A DNA stretch of 64,000 bases from Anaerovirgula multivorans (GCF_900188145.1 NZ_FZOJ01000010.1:94204-158203), one strand, 5' to 3'. Positions 1 through 9,062 are shown, numbered from the stretch's first letter. A program made the numbers and translations. The notes: a model not told the origin generated them from the sequence alone.

Positions 1-21
1 CCTTCTTTAATAATTAAATAA

Positions 22-54
22 TTATAAATTTCTTACATTTTGGTAGGATTTCAT
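22..54 (-). other. ten-codon ORF with a strong ribosome site after purR
   Basis: Reading leftward, a GGAGG Shine-Dalgarno stands seven bases before an ATG that opens a ten-residue frame (MKSYQNVRNL, then stop). An AAAGAAGG motif at positions 1-8 looks like the ribosome site of a following gene outside the window. In many Firmicutes spoVG lies near here, but nothing visible confirms this. The frame could be a leader peptide or chance. Confidence 0.2.
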
Positions 55-101
55 ACAGTTGCCTCCATGTTAGTGTCATTTAATATACCTATTAAGGTTT
101 T

Positions 102-920
102 TTATACTAGTTCTGGATTAGGATAGATATTGATGAAGCCTTCCTTTTCCTTTACTTCCTCCAGGATTAGCAGAGGGATATAGTCCTTCACTAACTTTTC
201 CTGCGGCTCCTTTGTGCCTATAAGCACACCGATTGCCTCTACCTGTGTATCAAATTCCTTCATCATATCCACCATACCCTTTGCGGTTCCTCCCGCCTTC
301 ATAAAGTCATCGATGATAATTACCTTGGAATTTGGTTTAATAGCTCGTCTTGATAAGGACATTTTTTGAATTTTTCCAGTGGAACCAGAAACATAATTAA
401 TGCTTACAGTGGAGCCCTCTGTTACCTTACTGTCTCTTCTAAGAATAACTAATGGCAGGTTCATAGCCTTGGCCACCATAAGAGCTAAAGGAATCCCTTT
501 TGTTTCTACTGTAATAATATAGTCTACCTCTCTATAATCAAACTGGCTGGTAAAAACCTCCCCCAGTTGATGAATCTTTTGTGGTGAATAGATGACATCC
601 GCCATATAGAGAAAACCTCCTGGCAAAATCCTTTCTCCCTGTGATAAATAACAACAGATATTCTCCAAGATTTCTTTGTTTTGTTCCTCAGTAACAAAAG
701 GAATATATTTTACTCCCCCAGCTGCTCCTGATATCGTCTGAATTTTTCCTAGTCTCATTTTTTCCATAGATTGCTTTACCACCATAATATCTTCACTTAT
801 AGTAGATTTTGCTGCAAAAAATCTTTCTGTAAAATAATTTAATGTAAAAATTTTATTAGGCTGATCTCCGAGGATTTTCATTATGGCGGCAATTCTTTCG
901 TTTCTTTTCAGCTTTTCCAT
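102..920 (-). CDS. purR: pur operon repressor PurR
   Basis: PurR is a purine-regulon transcription factor that senses PRPP. The 272-residue protein has the usual family length. Residues 1-75 form the winged-helix DNA-binding part (KRNERIAAIMKILGDQPNK), followed by a type-I phosphoribosyltransferase-like domain. The PRPP-binding loop is plain near residue 203 (VIIIDDFMKAGGTAKG). A GGAGGA ribosome site precedes the ATG, and a sigma-A-type promoter lies 36-64 bases upstream. It diverges from murC. The family is known to respond to PRPP; autoregulation is not visible here. Confidence 0.96.
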   Translation of the reverse strand: MEKLKRNERIAAIMKILGDQPNKIFTLNYFTERFFAAKSTISEDIMVVKQSMEKMRLGKIQTISGAAGGVKYIPFVTEEQNKEILENICCYLSQGERILPGGFLYMADVIYSPQKIHQLGEVFTSQFDYREVDYIITVETKGIPLALMVAKAMNLPLVILRRDSKVTEGSTVSINYVSGSTGKIQKMSLSRRAIKPNSKVIIIDDFMKAGGTAKGMVDMMKEFDTQVEAIGVLIGTKEPQEKLVKDYIPLLILEEVKEKEGFINIYPNPELV

Positions 921-955
921 TAAAATAATTCCTCCAGGTATGAATATTTTTATTT

Positions 956-984
956 ATTATATATGTTTTATTCGTTTTTTACAA
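956..984 (-). promoter_or_regulatory. sigma-A-type promoter of purR
   Basis: On the minus strand TTGTAA (979-984) and TATAAT (956-961) are separated by exactly 17 bases. The position is suitable for transcription of purR. Confidence 0.6.
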
Positions 985-1198
985 GGTGTTAAGGAAAAAA
1001 CCAAAGATGAAAGTATTATAATTTCAAATTTACTGTGCATATTAAGGATTTTATGTTATTATATTGAACAGAGTTTCGTATTAATATAAGAGAGAAAATC
1101 TCTTTTTATACATCTTCAGAAAACATTTTGTTCTATTAATGCAAGAATGTGGCAACACTACCGGATAGAATACAACTTATTGTAAAGGAGCGAAGATT

Positions 1199-2584
1199 GT
1201 GATTGCTTTTAATTTAAATGAACATAAAATCCATCACATCCATTTAATTGGAATTGGTGGCATTAGTATGAGTGCTATTGCAGAGGTTCTCTTAAGTCAC
1301 GGTTATCGTGTGTCGGGCTCTGATATTAGAGACTCAAATATTTTGCAAAAACTAAGACAGCATGGTGGAGAAATTTTCATTGGCCATGCAGCTGAAAATA
1401 TTCAAAATCCTGATTTGATAGTCTATAGTGCTGCTATTAAAGACTTTAATCCCGAAAGAATTCGAGCTAAGGAGTTAAATATTCCTCAGGTCGATCGAGC
1501 AGAAATGCTGGGGCAAATTATGAAAAAGTACGATAAAGCTATTGCTGTAGCTGGGAGTCATGGTAAGACTACCACCACCTCTTTGATCTCTTTGCTCATG
1601 GAATATGCAGGACTAGATCCTACTATTTTGGTAGGGGGAGAACTAGACAGTATCGGAGGTAACATTAAAATCGGTAAAAGTCAGCATTTTATAACAGAAG
1701 CCTGTGAATATGTAGAAAGCTTCTTAAAGTTTTTTCCTTACATAGCCGTTGTTTTAAATATTGATGAAGACCACTTGGACTATTATAAAGATATCCATCA
1801 TATTAAAGATGCTTTTAGAAGGTTTGTAGCACTAGTACCTAAAGAAGGTTTTCTAGTGGCTTGTCACGATGATACAGAGGTACAGGAGATTTATGAGGCT
1901 GCCTCCTGTAATCTTATTACCTATGGTATTCGAACCGCTGCTGATTTTGTAGCTAAGGACATTGTCTTTAATGAAGAAGGATACCCTGCCTTCAATGTCA
2001 CTTACAAAGGTGAGAACCTTGGGAAGTTTCATTTAGGAGTTCCGGGGCTTCATAATGTATATAATGCTTTGGCAGCTATTACTACCTCTTATCTATTAGG
2101 CATCGATGCCAAAACCATCTCTAACAATATTCACCGTTATCAAGGAATTCATCGTCGTTTTGATATATTGGGAGAAGTAAAGGGCGCTAGAATCATTGAT
2201 GACTATGCCCATCATCCTGTGGAAATCAAGGCTACTTTAGAAGCTGCAAAACAATATCCTCATAAAAAAATATGGGCTATCTTTCAGCCTCATACCTACA
2301 GCCGTACAAAGGCTTTGTTAAAGGATTTTGCCTTGGCCTTTGATGCAGCGGATCACATCATTATTACGGATATTTATGCTGCTAGAGAGCCAGAGGATGG
2401 CGAGATTAACAGTAAAAAGCTCGTAGAATTAATGGATCCTAAGCTAGAGGCTCGATACATGTCTGGTTTTGAAACAATTGCAGACCATATTTATGAGAAG
2501 GTGGAATCTGGAGATTTGGTGTTAACTATGGGAGCTGGTGACGTTTATAGAATCGCCGAAATACTGCTTAATAAAATGGAATAA
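1199..2584 (+). CDS. murC: UDP-N-acetylmuramate--L-alanine ligase
   Basis: MurC adds L-alanine to UDP-MurNAc in the cytoplasm, the first amino-acid step of peptidoglycan precursor synthesis. At 461 residues it matches the family. The N-terminal nucleotide-sugar fold begins with [17 protein letters not shown], the ATP loop is [15 protein letters not shown] near residue 118, and the central-domain HRRFDILG and DDYAHHP motifs are present. The start is GTG: AAAGGAG at 1184-1190 fits it and no upstream ATG in frame is better placed. It is a single gene converging on the LCP gene. Confidence 0.97.
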   Translation: MIAFNLNEHKIHHIHLIGIGGISMSAIAEVLLSHGYRVSGSDIRDSNILQKLRQHGGEIFIGHAAENIQNPDLIVYSAAIKDFNPERIRAKELNIPQVDRAEMLGQIMKKYDKAIAVAGSHGKTTTTSLISLLMEYAGLDPTILVGGELDSIGGNIKIGKSQHFITEACEYVESFLKFFPYIAVVLNIDEDHLDYYKDIHHIKDAFRRFVALVPKEGFLVACHDDTEVQEIYEAASCNLITYGIRTAADFVAKDIVFNEEGYPAFNVTYKGENLGKFHLGVPGLHNVYNALAAITTSYLLGIDAKTISNNIHRYQGIHRRFDILGEVKGARIIDDYAHHPVEIKATLEAAKQYPHKKIWAIFQPHTYSRTKALLKDFALAFDAADHIIITDIYAAREPEDGEINSKKLVELMDPKLEARYMSGFETIADHIYEKVESGDLVLTMGAGDVYRIAEILLNKME

Positions 2585-2611
2585 GCTTCATTTTCACGAG
2601 AAATCACTTGC

Positions 2612-2711
2612 GCAAGAAAACCCAGCGACCGTGACGTATACAGAAATACGTAAGGATGCTGGGTTTTTGAATCAACGAAGAAGATGGTGACTTTTTAACA
2701 GTCTGAGCGGA
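2612..2711 (-). repeat. structured repeat R4, copy 1
   Basis: On the minus strand an AGACTGTT box is followed by a hairpin whose outer arms are ACCCAGC and GCTGGGT and whose inner arms are ACGTAT and ATACGT. A homologous element of the same layout lies at 60671-60776, with a different but still paired inner stem. It sits between the convergent murC and LCP genes, just after the LCP stop codon, and may act as their terminator. Confidence 0.6.
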
Positions 2712-2726
2712 GATTGCTCTCCACTT

Positions 2727-3725
2727 TTAATTATTATTCTCTTGTGATGTATCTTCTTGTGCTATATCCTCTTGAACTCCATAAATCTCTAGTAAAAGCT
2801 GACGGGTCTCCTTTGCATCATTAACAAAATAGGATAACTTATCCTCCATATATTTTGGCTCACCCGGCAAAGTGTGCATCTGAATATTTTGCATGTCTAG
2901 ACCAATTGCACTGGTGGCCAATCGCATAATATCTTGTAGTTCTATATCTGTTTTCACATGTCTAAAGCTATTGCTAACGAGACCTGGTAAGTTTCCTAGG
3001 TTCATAGCCTTCTTCATAGCAGACTGCATAAATTCCTGTTGAGCTTGAATTCTGCCTAAGTCTCCATTACGGTCTAAACCACCGCTCCCAGGGGTTGCTT
3101 GACGATACCTTAAGAACTTTACAGCATCATCTCCTTTTAAAACTCTAGGACCTGGTGGAAAGTTGATAACAAGTGGCGGGTCATCATAGTCGTCCCTATA
3201 ATACATTCCTGGATTTGGTATGGTTACGGGTACCCCCCCAATGGTATTTACAATAGAGGCAGCGCCCTTATAAGTAATGGTAATATAATGATGTACTGGT
3301 ACATCTAGTAATACATCACTAACAACTGTTTTTACTCCTGCTGCTCCGTGGTCTCCATAAACAGCATTAATCTTCTTTTTCCCAAGTCCATCATAGCCGA
3401 CTCTTGGATAATAAGTATCTCTAGGTACAGAAATTATATCTATTTTTTTAGTATCAGGATCAAAGGATACAAACATCATGGTGTCACTTCTCATGCCCTC
3501 AAGCCCCAACATGACAAAGTTTACTCTGTTGCTTTCAGAAAAGGCCCTGATCAGCTCATCCTTTTCCTCTATCTCTTCAAAATCATCATCTTGTACCCTC
3601 TCAGGCGGCACTTCTGCATTAGGATGCTGGTCCTTCATAAAGGTATTAAATCCTATAAATACTCCACCAATTAGCACAACAAAGCTTAAAAAGGCTATAG
3701 TGAAAATTTTCCAAAAAACTTTCAT
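2727..3725 (-). CDS. LytR-CpsA-Psr (LCP) family cell-wall polymer ligase
   Basis: LCP enzymes transfer undecaprenyl-linked glycopolymers such as teichoic acid to peptidoglycan outside the cell. Residues 5-28 form one membrane-spanning segment, followed by an acidic linker and the LCP domain. The domain begins near residue 70 (VNFVMLGLEGMRSDTMM) and has the conserved arginine/aspartate block SVPRDTYYPRVG and a later LRYRQ. I place the start at the ATG at 3725, because AGGGAAG is well spaced from it and abuts the upstream in-frame GTG at 3734. The C-terminus is a short Glu/Asp/Gln-rich tail. The polymer transferred cannot be told. Confidence 0.9.
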   Translation of the reverse strand: MKVFWKIFTIAFLSFVVLIGGVFIGFNTFMKDQHPNAEVPPERVQDDDFEEIEEKDELIRAFSESNRVNFVMLGLEGMRSDTMMFVSFDPDTKKIDIISVPRDTYYPRVGYDGLGKKKINAVYGDHGAAGVKTVVSDVLLDVPVHHYITITYKGAASIVNTIGGVPVTIPNPGMYYRDDYDDPPLVINFPPGPRVLKGDDAVKFLRYRQATPGSGGLDRNGDLGRIQAQQEFMQSAMKKAMNLGNLPGLVSNSFRHVKTDIELQDIMRLATSAIGLDMQNIQMHTLPGEPKYMEDKLSYFVNDAKETRQLLLEIYGVQEDIAQEDTSQENNN

Positions 3726-3848
3726 CACATTCACTTCCCTACTTGAAGTTCTTTCTTGTAATTACATCTGCATCTGATTATATCAAATTATGACATGAAA
3801 ATCTATAGCCCTTTATATTTAGTCATATTTTCCACATGTTTTTTTCTA

Positions 3849-5309
3849 TCACCTTTGGCCTAAGACCTTTACGAAGTTCACATAAGGGTCATCTGTCCCT
3901 TGTAATAGGCTTCCCTCCTGTTTTAACATATAGATATAATCTATCATCTCCTGGGTAATTCTTTCCCCTGGTGCAATGATGGGAATGCCTGGAGGATAAG
4001 CCATAATTGATTCTCCACTAACTTCACCTGCTGCATCCTCTAGTCCTACAATCTTGGTATTGCTATAATAGGCATCTCTAGGGGTGACAATCATTTCAGG
4101 GTTTTTCAGTACACCGCTTTTAATTTGAATGACTTTAGGTTTCCTATATTTTTCTGCAATATCCTTAAAAGCCGCTACAAGTGCGTTAATCTGGACCTCA
4201 GTATCTCCAAGGCTGAGGATGGCTAAAACATTATAATAATCTGCCAATTCTGTCTGTATGTTATATCCATCCCTTAACAAATCATATACCTCAAAGCCCG
4301 TCAAGCCTATACCTGCAGCAGAAACTCCCAGCTTCGTTTCGTCATAGTCATACACTCCTGGTGTGCCTATCATCTCAGTACCAAAGGCATAGAGGCCCTG
4401 GATTGTATTTATTTGTTTTCTGGCTTCTCTACTTAGTCTCAAAGTTTTTCCCAGCATTTCTTTCCCATGTATCGCCAGCTGTTTCCTTGCCACATCAATG
4501 CTAGCCATCAATAAATAAGAGGCACTGGTGGTTTGCGTTAAGTTTAGACTCTTCTTTACAGTGGCAGGAGAAATCATACCTTCCCTTAGTAACAGGAGTG
4601 AGCTTTGAGTTAGAGACCCACCAGTCTTGTGGGTACTGACAGCACTCATATCCGCCCCTGCCTCCATAGCGCTTATCGGCAAATCTTTATGAAATCTCAG
4701 ATGGGCACCATGGGCTTCATCTGCTAACACCGCCATCCCATGCCGATGGGCTAATGCTACGATTTCTTTAAGGTTTGAGGTGGCTCCATAATAGGTTGGA
4801 TTAATTATCATCACTGCCTTTGCATCTGGATGTCTTGCTATCATCTTTTCCAAATCCTCTACTGTGATTCCCATAGCAATGCCTAACCTTTCATTGATTT
4901 GAGGTTGAACATAAATTGGGATGGCGCCACTTAAAATGATCCCAGATATCGATGATTTATGGGCATTACGGGATAATATAATTTTATCTCCTGGTCTACA
5001 GGCGCTCATAATCATGGCTTGTATCCCCGAGGTCGTCCCGTTTACTAAGAAAAATCCATGATCTGCATTAAAGGCTTCTGCAGCCAATTCCTCAGCCTCG
5101 CGAATCACACCAATGGGATTGCATATATTATCTAAGCATTTCATTGAATTTACATCTATCTCCATCATCGTATTACCTACATACTCAGTGAATTCTTTTA
5201 ATCCTCTACCATGTTTATGCCCCGGTACATCAAAAGGGATTACGTTTCTCCTATGATAGTCCCTTAATCCTGTAAACAACGGAGTTTGATTTTGATTAAA
5301 ACCTGTCAT
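3849..5309 (-). CDS. Orn/Lys/Arg decarboxylase, SpeA-like
   Basis: This is a PLP-dependent fold-I amino-acid decarboxylase of the major domain family, 486 residues long. The PLP lysine lies in STHKTGGSLTQSS and the aspartate motif is ADEAHGAHLRFH. The HKTGGSLTQSS wording is nearer Bacillus SpeA (arginine decarboxylase) than YaaO, so agmatine formation is an inference. The start is at 5309, where GAGAGGTGGA precedes the ATG; a longer in-frame ATG at 5333 has no ribosome site. A second paralogue lies at 34256-35704. It stands alone between the LCP and peptidase genes. Confidence 0.9.
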   Translation of the reverse strand: MTGFNQNQTPLFTGLRDYHRRNVIPFDVPGHKHGRGLKEFTEYVGNTMMEIDVNSMKCLDNICNPIGVIREAEELAAEAFNADHGFFLVNGTTSGIQAMIMSACRPGDKIILSRNAHKSSISGIILSGAIPIYVQPQINERLGIAMGITVEDLEKMIARHPDAKAVMIINPTYYGATSNLKEIVALAHRHGMAVLADEAHGAHLRFHKDLPISAMEAGADMSAVSTHKTGGSLTQSSLLLLREGMISPATVKKSLNLTQTTSASYLLMASIDVARKQLAIHGKEMLGKTLRLSREARKQINTIQGLYAFGTEMIGTPGVYDYDETKLGVSAAGIGLTGFEVYDLLRDGYNIQTELADYYNVLAILSLGDTEVQINALVAAFKDIAEKYRKPKVIQIKSGVLKNPEMIVTPRDAYYSNTKIVGLEDAAGEVSGESIMAYPPGIPIIAPGERITQEMIDYIYMLKQEGSLLQGTDDPYVNFVKVLGQR

Positions 5310-5450
5310 GAAATCCACCTCTCGGACCGACATAATTCAGCAATATTTTTTACTGCCTATATCATTATTTTTTTGCTTATAATAACTTTCCCTTTAAAGA
5401 AAAAGACCATACAGAGACTCTTTTGAAGTCTTGCATAGCCTTTTTACATT

Positions 5451-6563
5451 TTATCCGAATACTTGAATAATCTGTGCCACCATTTTGGCACTATTTACTA
5501 AATCTTTGATATGGATATGTTCCTCTAATGTATGGGCCTTTTTCTCTCCTATACCAAGATTTACAGCTTTAATGCCATTCCCATTTAATATATTGGTATC
5601 ACTTCCACCACCAGTAGCAGCTGTATAGCCTTCAATTCCTATTTGTGAGAAAGCTTCCTTAACTTTTGAAACAATTTCATCATTCTCTTCCACATGGAAG
5701 GGTGGATACATTCTTTCTACATCTATTTCTACCCTTCCTCCAAAATCAGCAGCCGCCTTTTTAAAGGCTTCTGCCATGTGAGCACTTTGAACATCTAGTT
5801 TATCTTCTTTAAGACTTCTAGCCTCCGCTTTAATTTCTACCAGGGGTGTTACAATATTAGTAGCTTCGCCACCAGTAATAACACCTATGTTGGCAGTAGT
5901 TTCTTCATCTATTCTTAAAAGCTTCATATTTTCAATAGCTCGTGCAGCAATCATAATAGCACTGATGCCCTCCTCTGGTGCTACACCAGCATGGGCAGGC
6001 TTTCCAAAAATTTTAGCGTTTACTTTATCTTGGCAGGGACCTGTAGTAATAATCTCTCCTGGGGATCCACCGCTGTCTAATATAAACCCATATTTTGCAT
6101 TGATTTTACTGTAATCAAGGTATTTAGCTCCGAAGAGTCCTCCCTCTTCCCAAATGCTGAAAGCTACTTCTATATCTCCATGGGGAACTTTATTTTCCTT
6201 AATGACTCTGATACCTTCTAGTACTGCAGCAATTCCTGCTTTATTGTCCCCGCCTAAAATCGTTGTCCCATCACTGTAGATAATCTCCTCTTTAATGATG
6301 GGCTTTACACCTTCACCAGGTTTCACAGTATCCATATGGCAGCTAAATAAAATGGCAGGACCTTCACCTTTTCCTTTTAACTTAGCAATCAAGTTTCCAG
6401 TTTCTCCTCCCACCTTTTCTCCAGCAGCATCTACCATTACATCTAAACCAAGTTCTTGAAGCTTTTTCGTCAATACCTCTGCGATTTTTCCTTCCTTACC
6501 AGAATGACTATCGATTTGGACTAGCTCTAAAAATTCCTGTACTAAACGATCTTGATTTACCAT
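5451..6563 (-). CDS. M20 family metallopeptidase, PepT-like
   Basis: The 370-residue protein is a di-zinc M20/M28-clan exopeptidase. The metal-binding and catalytic motifs are in order: SCHMDTV, GGDNKAGIAA, the EEGGLFGAK general-base block, and the final HTLEEHIHI. The overall form resembles clostridial PepT-like tripeptidases. AAAGGAG precedes the ATG. The 3' end of an AbgT-type transporter lies immediately upstream, and such peptidases are often paired with AbgT genes. A role in aminobenzoyl-glutamate or peptide breakdown is therefore possible but unproven. Confidence 0.9.
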   Translation of the reverse strand: MVNQDRLVQEFLELVQIDSHSGKEGKIAEVLTKKLQELGLDVMVDAAGEKVGGETGNLIAKLKGKGEGPAILFSCHMDTVKPGEGVKPIIKEEIIYSDGTTILGGDNKAGIAAVLEGIRVIKENKVPHGDIEVAFSIWEEGGLFGAKYLDYSKINAKYGFILDSGGSPGEIITTGPCQDKVNAKIFGKPAHAGVAPEEGISAIMIAARAIENMKLLRIDEETTANIGVITGGEATNIVTPLVEIKAEARSLKEDKLDVQSAHMAEAFKKAAADFGGRVEIDVERMYPPFHVEENDEIVSKVKEAFSQIGIEGYTAATGGGSDTNILNGNGIKAVNLGIGEKKAHTLEEHIHIKDLVNSAKMVAQIIQVFG

Positions 6564-6651
6564 ATAGTTTACTCCTTTCCATACTGAGGTTTATATGTAG
6601 TATTCGTAAATGTCTTTATAATTATATCATAAAGCTTGGTTGGAAATAAAA

Positions 6652-6682
6652 TAGAAAAGCAGAGAAAAAATATTCTCTGCTT
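6652..6682 (-). terminator. terminator of the decayed AbgT gene
   Basis: On the minus strand AAGCAGAGA and TCTCTGCTT form a stem followed by a T-rich run. It lies 21 bases past the stop codon of the transporter remnant. Confidence 0.6.
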
Positions 6683-6702
6683 AAAAAGACATAGATTAAA
6701 AT

Positions 6703-6885
6703 TTAGAATGTCATATATTCTTCTGGTCCAATTGGCCAGCCTAGCATAAACCATGCTACGAATAGAACTGTCCATCCTAGCAGGAATAATAGGGAGAATG
6801 GCACCATTGTAGAAATGATCGTACCAAAGTTTTTTACCTTGCTGTTTTTCAAGGAATGATATACAATTAGTGTTAAATTTTTATG
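6703..6885 (-). pseudogene. 3' remnant of an AbgT-family transporter
   Basis: The minus-strand frame ending at the TAA at 6703-6705 reads NFGTIISTMVPFSLLFLL, then WTVLFVAWFMLGWPIGPEEY. This is a hydrophobic last helix plus the GxPxGP-type tail typical of AbgT (p-aminobenzoyl-glutamate) transporters. An in-frame TGA at 6886-6888 closes the frame after about 60 codons; the family is about 500 residues long. The C-terminus, stop and terminator are intact, so the gene lost its 5' part by deletion. It sits just upstream of the M20 peptidase in the same direction. Confidence 0.65.
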
Positions 6886-6905
6886 TCATCGGAAGAGAGT
6901 TCATT

Positions 6906-7013
6906 ATGGCTAAACATGTTATAGATGAAGCAAAAACCGTTGTAGAGGCGGTATATCATACAAAGTTGGTATGTAAAGCAATTGAGGAATATATTAATAA
7001 AAAATATGCATAG
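6906..7013 (+). CDS. 35-residue ORF, unknown, possibly a gene remnant
   Basis: An ATG preceded by GGAAGAG opens a 35-codon frame (AKHVIDEAKTVVEAVYHTKL, then VCKAIEEYINKKYA) ending in TAG. A good terminator follows 31 bases later. The composition is amphipathic and helical. The frame is also open upstream of the ATG, so it may be the surviving 3' end of a larger gene whose front was lost in the same deletion that truncated the AbgT gene. I do not recognise the family. Confidence 0.35.
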   Translation: MAKHVIDEAKTVVEAVYHTKLVCKAIEEYINKKYA

Positions 7014-7044
7014 CTTCATTAAATATTCATGAATAGAATAAAGG

Positions 7045-7080
7045 GGCGGAGAAACAAAGGTTTCTCCGCCATTTTTCTTT
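7045..7080 (+). terminator. rho-independent terminator
   Basis: GGCGGAGAAAC and GTTTCTCCGCC form a perfect 11-bp stem with a four-base loop, followed by ATTTTTCTTTT. It faces the plus strand, behind the 35-residue frame. Confidence 0.8.
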
Positions 7081-7082
7081 TA

Positions 7083-7475
7083 CTAAAAGAACTCATTTCC
7101 AGAAAAACCAAAGAAGGGTCTTCTACGGCGCCTTCGTAACAATTGTCTAATAAGCAGGATGGTGATTAAATCTCTAAAAATCCCTCTTGGTCCAAACTGT
7201 TCTGCATCAACCTCTTGAGTACATAATCCATAGATCTCATCGGTCATTTCTTGGATCATAGCTGGGTCCACCTGTGGATACATTCTTGGGTGAGTGTAAA
7301 CATCATATCGTGTACATACCTCTACTACTCTTGGATAAACCGTTCTATAAACCTCAGGATACATATCCGTCAAGTGGCTTCTGCTGTCATAGTAGTCCAT
7401 ATAGGTGTCCGGAATACCATAGTATGGATAGTGATGAGGGTTATGGTAAGGGTTGTGATATGGATTCTGATACAT
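7083..7475 (-). CDS. Tyr/His/Pro-rich small protein, spore-coat-like
   Basis: I do not recognise a named family. The 130-residue protein opens with Asn-Pro-Tyr-His repeats (MYQNPYHNPYHNPHHYPYYG). A middle part is rich in MYPEVYRTVYPRVVEV and contains two cysteines (VCTRYDV and YGLCTQ), and the end is basic and hydrophobic with a run of six arginines (RQLLRRRRRRPFFGF). The start is the ATG at 7475, which has AGGAGGAA eight bases ahead; a longer in-frame start at 7544 lacks one. The composition and the neighbouring sporulation genes suggest a coat or crust protein, which is an inference. Confidence 0.7.
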   Translation of the reverse strand: MYQNPYHNPYHNPHHYPYYGIPDTYMDYYDSRSHLTDMYPEVYRTVYPRVVEVCTRYDVYTHPRMYPQVDPAMIQEMTDEIYGLCTQEVDAEQFGPRGIFRDLITILLIRQLLRRRRRRPFFGFSGNEFF

Positions 7476-7570
7476 GTTCAATTCCTCCTCTCTCTTTTCA
7501 GTACATATTATGCAATTAATGAAAAATCTGCTACTAGCTATCATATAATTTAAAGAGATATAGCATATAT

Positions 7571-7637
7571 TTATAGATAACCAATAAAAGTAAATGACTC
7601 AAATCTTTGATTTGATGTCAGTCACTCTCACAGAGTA
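7571..7637 (-). repeat. terminator-linked repeat R1, copy 1
   Basis: This copy is diverged but clear: a GATAACCA box, a hairpin with CAAATC and GATTTG arms, then TCAGTCACT and CACAGAGT. Read on the minus strand, it directly follows the U-tract of the hairpin at 7642-7677. Confidence 0.75.
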
Positions 7638-7641
7638 AAAT

Positions 7642-7680
7642 AAAGTCTTCCTTCCGAAGATTGATAGGCAGACTTTTTTA
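7642..7680 (-). terminator. hairpin with T-run before R1 copy 1
   Basis: AAAGTCT and AGACTTT arms enclose a second small CTTCC/GGAAG pairing, with T-rich flanks on both sides. No gene in the window runs into it from the right on the minus strand, because ytrH points away. It may therefore be a relic carried with the repeat. Confidence 0.45.
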
Positions 7681-7729
7681 TTATGATGCTGATTATCTAC
7701 ATTATCTGGTTTAATTGAGGTGAAAATAG

Positions 7730-8059
7730 ATGCTTACTTTTTATCAAAATGTTGTTTATAATTTTTTTATTTCTTTAGGGGTTTTGCTGGGGGGCTGTTT
7801 GTTAGGAGGTGTCGCTGCTGCCGTTGTTGGCCATCCTCCACTAAAAACCATGATAGACTTATGTGAAAGAATTAAAATTTGGGCCATTATCGTAGCCTTA
7901 GGAGGAACTTTTCCCTCCTTTAAGGTTTTAGAAACTGGGATTTTCAATGGTGAAATTAGAGGTTTAGTTAAACAAATGATCTATATTTTAAGTGCCTTGG
8001 CGGGGGCTCATATTGCCTACAGGATTATTTATTACTTGGAGGGTAGTGGGAAGCTATGA
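7730..8059 (+). CDS. ytrH: sporulation membrane protein YtrH
   Basis: YtrH is a small membrane protein of the mother-cell (sigma-E) programme needed for efficient sporulation in Bacillus. The 109-residue protein has three hydrophobic helices and the family's GHPPLKTMIDLCERIKIWAI and ALGGTFPSF segments. Its last bases overlap the ATG of the next gene (ATGA), and ytrH-ytrI pairing is the known Bacillus arrangement, which supports the call. A GAGGTG ribosome site precedes the ATG. Confidence 0.88.
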   Translation: MLTFYQNVVYNFFISLGVLLGGCLLGGVAAAVVGHPPLKTMIDLCERIKIWAIIVALGGTFPSFKVLETGIFNGEIRGLVKQMIYILSALAGAHIAYRIIYYLEGSGKL

Positions 8060-8508
8060 AAAAATGGAGTAGATTGATTGCAATCTTCAGCATTGGATTC
8101 TTGATGGGTTTAGCTGCCATGAACCTCCTTCATATGCATACATTAGATCGCTTATATCGTATTCAAAATCAATTAACAAATCAGTTGTTAGACAGAGAAA
8201 TTAAATTGGAACGATTAAACGAAAGTCTACAAAGCGAAAAGACTACTTTTGTTAAGGATCTTTCTATTAATGTGGAATTTGAAGGAAGTCCACTGGTAAA
8301 GGATGAAATAGAAAAGGTTGTTCATTTCTATTTAGCGGATTTAGTTGGTAAAGAACTGTGGCAGGTGGATGGAGAAATGATTTATAAGATACTGGACGAT
8401 CGTATGGTTGATGTTGAGAATCGTCAGGCTCGCCTCCAGGTGAAATATATCGTTATCACCGAAAAAATTTCTATAGGGGTTAGAGCTCAAATTTCAGAAA
8501 AGTTGTAA
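8056..8508 (+). CDS. YtrI-like sporulation membrane protein
   Basis: The 150-residue protein has one N-terminal membrane anchor (about residues 7-27), then a coiled-coil-like stretch rich in Gln, Leu and Glu and a small extracytoplasmic domain. It overlaps ytrH by four bases and so is translationally coupled to it. Size, topology and position match YtrI of Bacillus, which acts with YtrH in sporulation. The sequence alone is weakly conserved, so the name rests mostly on context. Confidence 0.7.
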   Translation: MKKWSRLIAIFSIGFLMGLAAMNLLHMHTLDRLYRIQNQLTNQLLDREIKLERLNESLQSEKTTFVKDLSINVEFEGSPLVKDEIEKVVHFYLADLVGKELWQVDGEMIYKILDDRMVDVENRQARLQVKYIVITEKISIGVRAQISEKL

Positions 8509-8578
8509 TACTGTACTAAAGTAACTTTTTTATAAATATATTAATAATAGACACTTTAACCAAGTGAGGGGTGAGATT

Positions 8579-9034
8579 ATGCATATTTTTGTTGTTAAGC
8601 GGAGAAACATTTATATTGTTCTAGCACTTGTTATCATTTTGATTGTGGGTCTAGTATTTTGGGTTTTTACTAGAGATAAAGCTGTAAGTAATTACTCTAC
8701 TATTAAATATACCTATGGTAATCTTCTACCAGAAGAAGCTAGAGATCTGATTGATAGCAATGCAAATGTAATTGTTTTGGATGTGCGAAATGAAAAGGAA
8801 TTTAATAAGGGGCATTTAGAAAATGCCTTTCTTCTTCCTTTAAAAGAGCTAAGTACCCGCAGAGAAGAGTTAAGTCAAGAAAATGTGTACCTTGTTTATT
8901 GCGATAACGGCAAAGACAGTCAAAGGGCCTCCAAGCTTTTATCTGAGTCTGGCTACCCTAGAGTTTATTCCTTGGTTGGAGGCTATAACAAATGGCCCTA
9001 TGAAATTACAAAGCCCGTACTCTATAATGATTAA
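8579..9034 (+). CDS. membrane-anchored rhodanese-like protein
   Basis: One hydrophobic segment at about residues 9-31 anchors a single rhodanese domain, predicted to be extracytoplasmic. The domain shows VIVLDVRNEKEFNKGHLENA and the active-site loop VYCDNGKDSQRASKLL, with a catalytic cysteine near residue 109. The loop reads C-D-N-G-K-D rather than the common CxxGxRS, so substrate preference may differ. The start is taken at the ATG at 8579, because GAGGGGTGAG lies just before it and covers the longer GTG start at 8564. Confidence 0.85.
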   Translation: MHIFVVKRRNIYIVLALVIILIVGLVFWVFTRDKAVSNYSTIKYTYGNLLPEEARDLIDSNANVIVLDVRNEKEFNKGHLENAFLLPLKELSTRREELSQENVYLVYCDNGKDSQRASKLLSESGYPRVYSLVGGYNKWPYEITKPVLYND

Positions 9035-9062
9035 TCCAAAAGGATATATCTATAGATATAAC

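Noticed and set aside
883..1089. Plus-strand 68-codon frame opposite the purR start
   Set aside because: It covers the purR promoter and ribosome site in antisense, and no good ribosome site precedes it.
6569..6775. Minus-strand 68-codon frame beside the M20 peptidase
   Set aside because: It runs through the terminator of the AbgT remnant and overlaps that remnant in another frame. The AbgT frame gives recognisable membrane sequence; this one does not.
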